A stretch of DNA of 64,000 nt from Rosa chinensis (lineage: Eukaryota; Streptophyta; Magnoliopsida; Rosales; Rosaceae): contig NC_037090.1 of the NCBI RefSeq assembly GCF_002994745.2, forward strand, positions 18,588,001 through 18,652,000. Direction: 5' to 3'. Positions 57,049 through 64,000 of the stretch are shown here, one piece after another; the first letter of the stretch is position 1, and the number at the start of each line of letters is the position of its first letter. Under the pieces are notes generated by a model that had not been told where the DNA came from, did no database searches, and saw only the letters and a program-made list of their open reading frames with translations. The position numbers and the translations under genes are program-made.

Positions 57049-60000
57049 ATTTTACTCGGATTCATCCAAAGAATGCGCTCTAGCTCTGCTAGGGCTTTAA
57101 GAGTCACCGTCTGCAGCTCCTATACCTTCTCTATCTTCATGGATAAAATTGCAGGTTTTGGCTTACTGCTTCTCCTCCTCTTCTTGTTCGCTTGTATTGG
57201 GTGTCGGTGAACCCAAGGATGGTTTTTGCTGGCGGCTTTGAGCAGGTTGACTGGCTTGTACGGTTAGGCTACGGTGGTGATGTCTTTGATGGGCCGCCGT
57301 ATCTGAGATGTTGGAAGCTAGGGATTGGGGATAAGCAGTTGGATCCCGATCACTTTATTCAAGGTTGCGTTGCTGATGATGGAGTTAGATTGGAACCGTA
57401 CTGGTTATCGAATGGTGAATCTCCACGGGGGTTTGGTGGAGTTGATTGGGTCCTTTTGGCTGCAATGAAATTCCATCGGATATGGGATGCTGGCGGGACC
57501 TTTTTTCGAGCTCTTGAGGCGGATTCGGAACAAGGATCATAAGTGGGTACAAGAGCGGGTGGTGCTACACTTCCGTTGGATGTGCTAGCAAGGCCTCGTT
57601 GTTGGGCGGACTAGTTTGACGGCGGTCGGAGCAGGTTGTCTTATTCAAGTGTTGGTGGTTGTGATGGGTCTGAAACGACACTTGGCTGCTGTTTTGTTGA
57701 AGGTGTGACTAGCTACAATGTGCTGGTTGAGGGAGTCCTCCGTGGAGCGGAGCCAGAGGCTGTGTTCGTAACGGTGGCATTTTGGTTGGCGGCGCGGTGG
57801 ACTGCATGGAAACTAGGGATTCTAGGGTTTCCTATTCAATTCATGGCTTGGAGTGTTTGGGCCACTTGGGCCTTGAACTGGACTGTGAGCCTCAGTATTG
57901 GGCTTGGTTTGAGGTTATACAAGGCTTGGACTATCTCTTTGCTAAGGGGTTGGATGGATTGGGTCTCTATGGCCCAGAGTGTTGCTTAATTTTTTCTTAG
58001 GTCGCAAAAACCAATTGCTTTGAGAATCATTTTAATTTACCTCCTTCGGAGTTTCTAGGTTTTTGTTTGAAATAATGGAGTGATAGGTGTATTTTAATTT
58101 AATGCGATGTTTTAATAGCCAATTCCTCATATTTTGCTTCGTTATTTCCTTAACTTAATCCTTTTTCAACTTAGTTTCTACTATTTTCTAGGTACATTGG
58201 AAGAAATGACAAGGAAATGAGCTTAAAGACACCTGAGAAGGATGTAAGACATTGGAAATGACAAGTCGTAGGCATAGGGGATGCTGAAATGAAGAAATAG
58301 AGTATTCCTGGTCTAACCAGGAAATCCTGGTCTGACTAGGAAACCCAGTCAAAGTAGGAATCCTGAGTCAACTAGGAAACATGTTCAGAGAAATGATGAA
58401 AAATGAAGAGTCCTAATTGGAGTAGGAAACCTACTTTTCCTACTCCTACTAGGAAAAGGAATTCTACTGACACAAAGAGTCTCAGTTGAATTAGGAAATC
58501 AAAAGAAGATTCTGGAAGGTTCAAGAACATTTCATGTGAAGAGTCCTTGATTGACTAGGAGTCCTGAAGACATAAGGATTTTTTATAGGGCTAGGAAACT
58601 TGAGAGCACTAGGAGAAAAAACGCATGAAATGCCAAATCAAGAATCTGCCTGTGCAAATCAGTCAACTTCGATAGAGCATTGAGAGCAGCTCAGAAAGAA
58701 CTAGTGATGATTTTATATTGATGGAAAGCCTCGAATGTCTAGTTTCTAGAGCTTTTTACAAATTATTAATATCATTTTTCTAGAAGAATTTATGACCGAT
58801 TTAGTACAGGAACATGAAGGTCAAGCTGTGCGTGAATCGGACTTTTAACGGGAATTTCTGTTTTGAGGCCCAAATCACATCGGGAAGCCTATGGCCGAAT
58901 TTATGCTTTATATTTTAGATAATACTGCACATGTGACATCCTAGAGGCTTCTAGAAGAGTTTGGTATCATCCTTGGAGATTTTTAAGGGATTACAACATG
59001 CAGAAATGATGGAAACAAGTCCAGATACATTGCTTGTTGCTCACACCCCTTTGTGGAAGAATTTTAGGAGATAAAATTAGAAAATATTCATTTTAATTAA
59101 GCAATGATTATCTTCCTAGAATCAAGGTGCAATTTTGAAGGCTTCTTATTGGTTGGATGACACAAGAATACTGACGTGGAATTATCTGATTGGTTGGAGC
59201 TGTGTGGATCAATAAGATAATTCCTAGAAATTAAAAGAAGGATCCATAAGGCTTGGACATCCCCTATATATAGATGCATCCTTGAGATGTTTTCATTCAC
59301 CAATTCTTTCATTCTTTTCACACACCAAAAATCAATTCCATTCTCTAGTCTTCATAGTCTGCATTATTAACCAAGGAGGAGAAGAAGCCATGCAATATAT
59401 CAAGATTCTAGCCACCATCCACCCTTTTGTCGTCCTTACAAGATTGCTTGCTTTCAAGGATCTTCAAGTTCTTTGTCTCAAGACTTTGTCATTCATCTTT
59501 CACAGTATATTTCATCTTTTTCTTTTGTTTTCTTTGTTTGATTTCGAAAACTATGAATTCTAGTTAACATCACGTTATGGGCAAAGTTTAAAACCCGTCT
59601 CTATGTTTTGAAATAAAGTTGCAATTTCTTTGTGTTTATTTCTATGTTGCTTATGTGAGATTGCTTGATTGATTTTAGATTACAGAAAACTTTTGCATGT
59701 TTATGTTCTTTGGTGTCCAACTTAGGATATATGCATGTAATTGGAGCTAGATTTAGGTAAACAATTCACCTAATAGTTTCGTGAACCTAAATTATAAGTA
59801 GTAAAGGCTTTGGACAAAAGTTGAAATCAATTAAGGAGGATTGCAAATAGGTGAGCTTATTCATAACTAGGTTGTGCACTTTGGTTGACATCTTTTCTTT
59901 GTTCTTAATGCGTTGAATGTGTTCTTGATTAGCTAGCTTTCTAGACTATGATTACATGTTCAATAAGATTGATTTAGGTGCTTTCACTTAGATCAATTAT

Positions 60001-60575
60001 TCAAGAAAAGTAAAATATAGGAAATCGTTTGCTTATTAATGTTTCACATGGTCAATTTCTTTCTTATGACATAGAAAATCAAGTATAAAGATTGTAATTG
60101 GATTTCATGTATATGGTTGTGGTTTTGATCTTTGTTCCTTGCGTTCCACCCTTGTATATGTGTTTTTACATTTTCTTTATTTTATTTATTTTTATTTTTT
60201 ATTTTAATTCTAAATCCCCCATTTTCGATTACTTGTTTCTTTTGTATATAATTTTGTAAATATAATACTTTATACCTATATCAATTCTTTATTTGTTTAT
60301 GCAATTACAGGTGAACCCTCAATCTCTAGCTTAAATGATCCCTACTTATTCTATACTGACAAGTGAGAACTATATTTTGCAGGGTTAAATTGTGTGCTAC
60401 TTTTAGCATGTCAAAAAGGTGGGTGTACTGGGGGTTTTCTGGGTCTTATGCTTGTTTCAGAATAGGTTTTAGGGTTCCCTAAGGAACGATTCTTTCTGTC
60501 GACCCCATAGGGTGTTTCGTTTTTGTACTGCTTGCTGAATATATATAATGGGCTGACCTCTTCTTGTCAAAAAAA
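57049..60575 (+). mobile_element. Truncated LINE copy split by an LTR-like unit
   Basis: A 10-bp direct repeat gttatcaaca lies directly before the unit (57039-57048) and directly after its terminal A-run (60576-60585). The outer parts (57049-58080 and 60414-60575) are GC-richer than the surroundings and end gggctgacctcttcttgtca plus A7, the kind of 3' end seen in plant LINEs. Open frames (for example 57192-57542) do not resemble endonuclease or reverse transcriptase, so this may be mostly 3' untranslated sequence. The middle is an inserted LTR-like sequence. Confidence 0.65.
58081..60413. mobile_element. Probable solo LTR of a large (Ty3-type?) retroelement
   Basis: Starts TGATAGGTGTATTTTAATTT and ends ttgtgtgctacttttagcat then gtca, so TG...CA, length about 2.3 kb. 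The end resembles that of long plant Ty3/Gypsy LTRs, where a primer site follows. No gag or pol is present. A target duplication is not convincing (tggag against aaaag), so exact ends are uncertain. It interrupts the LINE copy. Confidence 0.55.
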
Positions 60576-60586
60576 GTTATCAACAT

Positions 60587-61176
60587 ATTTATAAACAAAC
60601 ATTTAAAAATTAAACAATATGAATAAATGTACTATATAATTTTGTAATAATAAAATTATATTTACTATAAGGTGGGGATGGGGATGAAGATTGGAATATA
60701 TATCATCCCCGCCTCATCTCCGATTTGAGAAATAGAATATTGGGGATCTCGTCCCCAATACTCAATTAGCCCTGAATTGATCCCTCATTGGAGTCGGATG
60801 TACCCGATGGGTACCCTATCCACTAGGAATTTTTGCCATTCTACATGAAGAACTCTTGCTTGCTCTTTGTGGTGAAACAATTTCTTACCATTCTTTTCTT
60901 ATATTGTAGATCGGCTTCTGCAATGGTAGATTAAAACCACAATGGTAGAATGTGATCCGTAAAGGTAAAGGAGAACTGAAAAAAATAAAACACTATAAAT
61001 AAACACTTCTGGTTCAAAGTACTATAGTCGTATAATGAATTTGCATGCTTAGAGTAGTTTGGCATTCACTGGATATTTATTAGAATGCAAGAAACTTATG
61101 GAATCAAAAAATTTCAGTTTCTCCACAGTGGATTTGTCAATAATTGCCCATTAATTTAATCAAAGAATAAGAAACA
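60587..61176. other. Intergenic strip between two LINE insertions
   Basis: AT-rich, with a block near 60672-60800 of alternating ggggatgg/ccccgcc words that resembles the end of a hAT-type MITE. A weakly similar block in opposite orientation lies near 55838-55970. No gene. Confidence 0.4.
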
Positions 61177-61194
61177 AAGTAAAAGTGAAGAAAA

Positions 61195-62173
61195 AGATAT
61201 TGCGAAGGCGCCGCACGCGCACTAACCTTGGTCGAGTCTTCAGTTGAGATCCTCTCGTTCGGCGGAACTCTGGGTCGGTGGGGCTTGCCTCGTCGTCACT
61301 GGGAGGCTGCCAGACTGGTGTTGATGGTTTAGGGTTCCCTGGTTCATAGATCTGCAGTGGCTCGAGGTTTGTGTCTAATATGGTCTTGCTTAGGTCGAAA
61401 TCGCTCTATGGCTGGGGGAGTCGTGGATTTGCTTCAAGGGACGGCGCGGACTAGTGTTTGTCTTCAGGCAACGGCGGTAGTGCAGCGGTATCGCCGGGAT
61501 GCAGTCGGCCGATGCTCAAGGGGCATAGGGATCCTTTATTTTTGGATCGGGTATGGTGTTGTTCGGGTTTTTTTGCCCTCGCAGTGGTGGCGGTGTGATG
61601 CGGATGGTGGTCCTTGAAGTGGCGTCGACGACATGGTGCAGGTGTGGCAGCGGCTGGTTTGCGGTGTGCGGCGTCCTCAACATAGAAAGCCAGAAGCTCA
61701 ACAGGGTTGAGTCAGCTAGTTGGGCTTAGGGTTCTGCTCTTCTTTGGGGCAAATGGGCCGTTAGTTAGCTTTTATTATTTTCTAGTTCATTTAGGCCCTT
61801 TTTGAGGCATCTGGTGGTTTTTTTTCCTACCTAGTTTTTAGCATTGGGTTTGGTCTTTGTCGATTTAATTCTCAGTGTCTCTAGTTGTACACCAGTTGAG
61901 GTCTCTAGGCAACTAGATTTACTGTTTTATGAGTTAGGTTGGGAGGACCCGGCCTTCTAGCACTTCCGGCGTAGTACCAAAAGGGGATCCCGCTTTGTTT
62001 ACGTACTTGATTGTACAATGAGTAGGTCTATTTTCTATGTACCACTTTGAGTACTACCACTGTCTTCTTGTCTGTCTAGATGGCAGCGAAAGGATATGTA
62101 ACGGCCTATTCTGGCTTCTGATGAATATATTTTCGCCTACTGGCTCTATTTCAAAAAAAAAAAAAAAAAAAAG
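61195..62173 (+). mobile_element. 5'-truncated LINE copy with poly(A) and 18-bp target duplication
   Basis: An 18-bp direct repeat (aagtaaaagtgaagaaaa) lies at 61177-61194 and 62174-62191, directly outside the unit. The unit ends atgaatatattttcgcctac ... ctctatttc and an A-run (62153-62172), a typical plant L1-type 3' end. The interior is GC-rich and shows no intact ORF. The clean duplication shows a fairly young insertion. Confidence 0.85.
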
Positions 62174-62299
62174 AAGTAAAAGTGAAGAAAATTTATCATG
62201 TATGTCTTTATATGAAAAACGTTTAATTGATCAATACCATATACGAATTTGTATTGAAGGTATCGTAAATCATAAAAGAGAATATCAGGCTGCTTACCA

Positions 62300-62692
62300 A
62301 AAAAAAAACAGAGAATATCAGGCTAGGGTTTCCTCTACACGTCATTCTCAACACCCACGACTATCCACCATGGTTGACGAAGATTCAACCCGTTTAGGAG
62401 CTACACTTGCCATCTCCGAGAAGGGGAAAACGTCTTTTGGTCCTGCTGGCGGCGCTGCCATTTCCAATCACCACTACGCGCACAGTCGGTCGTCTTCTCA
62501 TGGCAACATGGAAGAAGATGGTGGACCCCAAATCCTTTATGGGTACCCTGGCCTCTGTTTGGGAATTCCGAAATTGGTTTTCCATAAGAGAACATAATGG
62601 AGGTTTGTCTTCCAGTATACGGTGGAGGAAGAGCGGATGAAAGTGGTCGACGATAGACCTTGGTTATGCCTTGACTGTTTCGAATTATGCTA
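62300..62692 (+). pseudogene. LINE ORF1 (DUF4283-like) fragment
   Basis: Frames read RLLMATWKKMVDPKSFMGTL, ASVWEFRNWFSIREHNGGL, then after a shift FQYTVEEERMKVVDDRPW. This is the pattern of the DUF4283 RNA-binding domain in plant LINE ORF1 proteins (a work-out of residues around FLFQF and DDGPW). One frame break and then stops near 62640 and 62692. A piece of a LINE, separate from the copy ending at 62173. Confidence 0.65.
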
Positions 62693-63129
62693 GTTACTCG
62701 GAACTTAATTTTAGGGTAACGTTATGTTGGATTACTTTAGAATTTTCTAGTCATATTTCAATCTTATCGTAGCCTAACAGTGGGTGAGTAATTACATAAC
62801 GTTTTCTACATTTATTTTTTAATAGATTCACACCCACAATCTTTCAAAAAAAAGAAAATATCAACCAAACAGAGTAGGTCAAAAATCACCAGCTACATTG
62901 CATCATTTTGTACACCATGATATATAAATTATCTTACAGTACCCGACACAAACTGCTGACATTCTGGTTATATATATATATGGTGCACATTCAATTCAGA
63001 CGAGGTAGGCACATCACCTTCATCTTTGTCACGCAGCACATTTCCCGACATTAATTTGATTGGTTGGCAACACTAACATGGTAACATGCATATTTATACA
63101 GGCCACACATATAGCTAAGCAGATGTGAC
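62693..63129. other. 3' flank of the P450 gene
   Basis: AT-rich non-coding sequence with a short TA run near 62970-62981. It would contain the 3' untranslated region of the minus-strand P450 gene. No other feature seen. Confidence 0.6.
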
Positions 63130-64000
63130 TTATGAGGATGGTAGTGTTTTCCTTTCTCTCACCCGCACAGGAAGGCCACCACGGAAAGTGGCTGTGAGTC
63201 CCGGTGAGAATCGCGGCACATCAAATTGTGTCGTTGTCTGGATGTCGAAGTTTCTAAGCAAAGAAAGAGCCACAACTTTGAGCTCCATTAAGGCCATCTC
63301 CTTTCCCAAGCAAACCCTATGTCCTGGTTGGAAAACCGGGTATTTAAATGCGTTTTCCATGAAGAAAGCACCTTCCTTCAACCATCTTTCCGGCTTGAAT
63401 TCCATGTAGTCTGGTCCCCAATTCTCTGGGATCCGACCCATCGCGTAGGGATGGTAAGTAACCCTAGTCCCTTTCTTCACAAACGTCCCGTCCGGCAAAA
63501 CATCGTCTTGGTCACAAAACTTCGAATCAAATTGGACAGGAGGGTAAAGTCTCATGCTCTCATAAATTGCCGCTTGTAAATAATGAAGCTCTTGCATATG
63601 TTCGAAGCTTTTCAGGCTCTCATTGCGACCTAGTACTCTGTCTGCCTCGGATCGAATTGCTGACTCGACCACCTTGTGGGTCGTCATGAGCCAGAAGAAG
63701 CTGGTCAGTGCTGACGCAACTGTGTCGCGACCAGCTAATAGAAAGCTAATGACAATGTCTCTCAAGTACGTCTCATCATCTACGCTCCGCATGAAGCGTG
63801 ACAAGAGATCCCTCTGAGTAGAAAATCCCATCTGCCGCTTTGTCACGATAACCTCTCTCGCCAATACATCGATCATGTTAATGGCTTCTTTTAATTGCTT
63901 CTCGCTCCCCAAATTCAGCATCCTCTTGATCTTCCAGACGAGAGGAGACGCCGTCATGGCTCTCTCCGCAGACAACCTCGACGCCAGATCAAAAGAAACA
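63130..64000 (-). CDS. CYP94: Cytochrome P450, CYP94 family (3' part, cut by window edge)
   Basis: Haem monooxygenase of the endoplasmic reticulum. CYP94 members omega-hydroxylate fatty acids or oxidise jasmonoyl-isoleucine (CYP94B, CYP94C), switching off the hormone signal (family knowledge). The visible 290 codons are one open exon, starting beyond the window with VSFDLASRLSAERAM. They contain the I-helix oxygen motif LLAGRDTVASALTSFFW, the K-helix ExxR (ESMR), PPVQFDSKF, the PERW block (FKPERW) and the haem motif FQPGHRVCLG with its Cys ligand. The end RFSPGLTATFRGGLPVRVRE is close to the pattern I know from CYP94C1, so the CYP94C group is favoured; this is inference. CYP94 genes usually have no intron. 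Stop TAA at 63132-63130. No defect seen. Confidence 0.92.
   Translation of the reverse strand, partial: VSFDLASRLSAERAMTASPLVWKIKRMLNLGSEKQLKEAINMIDVLAREVIVTKRQMGFSTQRDLLSRFMRSVDDETYLRDIVISFLLAGRDTVASALTSFFWLMTTHKVVESAIRSEADRVLGRNESLKSFEHMQELHYLQAAIYESMRLYPPVQFDSKFCDQDDVLPDGTFVKKGTRVTYHPYAMGRIPENWGPDYMEFKPERWLKEGAFFMENAFKYPVFQPGHRVCLGKEMALMELKVVALSLLRNFDIQTTTQFDVPRFSPGLTATFRGGLPVRVRERKTLPSS

Noticed and set aside
57192..57989. Two open frames of 116-117 codons, considered as LINE ORFs or host genes
   Set aside because: No endonuclease, reverse transcriptase or other domain is visible; they lie within the LINE copy and are probably untranslated.
55838..60840. Large hAT-type MITE enclosing the LINE tail and LINE copy, from inverted ggggatgg/ccccatcc words at both ends
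   Set aside because: Similarity of the two ends is too weak by eye and no 8-bp target duplication could be read.

Overview
This window is plant nuclear DNA. The genes have many short AT-rich introns with GT/AG borders, the product families are plant-specific (IQM, AHP, subtilase, RLP, CYP94), and a piece of chloroplast DNA sits inside an intron. The repeat style and the RLP sequence suggest a Rosaceae-type eudicot, but that placement is inference. All exon borders were worked out by hand from splice consensus, reading frame and family similarity; no search was run.

Gene-rich left part (1-28.8 kb). Five genes could be rebuilt completely, each with all exon phases closing in frame. They are an IQ-motif (IQM) calmodulin-binding protein (2027-4736, +, 505 aa), a histidine-containing phosphotransfer protein of cytokinin signalling (9269-5786, -, 165 aa), a bZIP factor (10981-14176, +, 533 aa), a secreted subtilisin-like protease (18733-14897, -, 754 aa), and a WD40/AT-hook protein resembling the TFIIIC110/GTF3C2 subunit of the RNA polymerase III factor TFIIIC (28657-19462, -, 1116 aa). 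The first two converge, the second and third diverge, and the third and fourth converge. They are independent transcription units, not a pathway cluster.

Repeat-rich middle (28.8-39.3 kb). This is a nest of DNA transposons. It holds a 1.5-kb inverted-repeat element with a MITE inside it, and a 2.4-kb inverted-repeat element that has received a Pack-MULE with a 9-bp target duplication and pentatricopeptide-repeat gene fragments. It also holds extra copies of the 5' end of the WD40 gene, and a small Helitron carrying two exons of a WRI1/AP2-like gene. The Helitron ends about 300 bp before an intronless LRR receptor-like protein gene (39616-42392), which has one reading-frame break.

Right part (42.8-62.7 kb). 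This is almost wholly retroelements: a 3.0-kb LTR-like unit with a 39-bp minisatellite, a decayed Copia element inserted in a small PIF/Harbinger-type MITE, an RNase H-bearing LINE tail, and two LINE copies with 10-bp and 18-bp target duplications, one split by a 2.3-kb LTR-like unit. At the right edge is the 3' part of a CYP94 cytochrome P450 (-), probably of jasmonate catabolism.

The most unusual observations are four. The TFIIIC-subunit-like gene has a perfect TFIIIC B-box palindrome about 60-70 bp before its start codon. Its tandem AT-hooks decay along the protein. The bZIP factor has isoleucine in place of the invariant basic-region arginine. A chimeric petA/ycf2 plastid insertion lies in the AHP gene. 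I saw no tRNA, rRNA, CRISPR or prokaryotic system.
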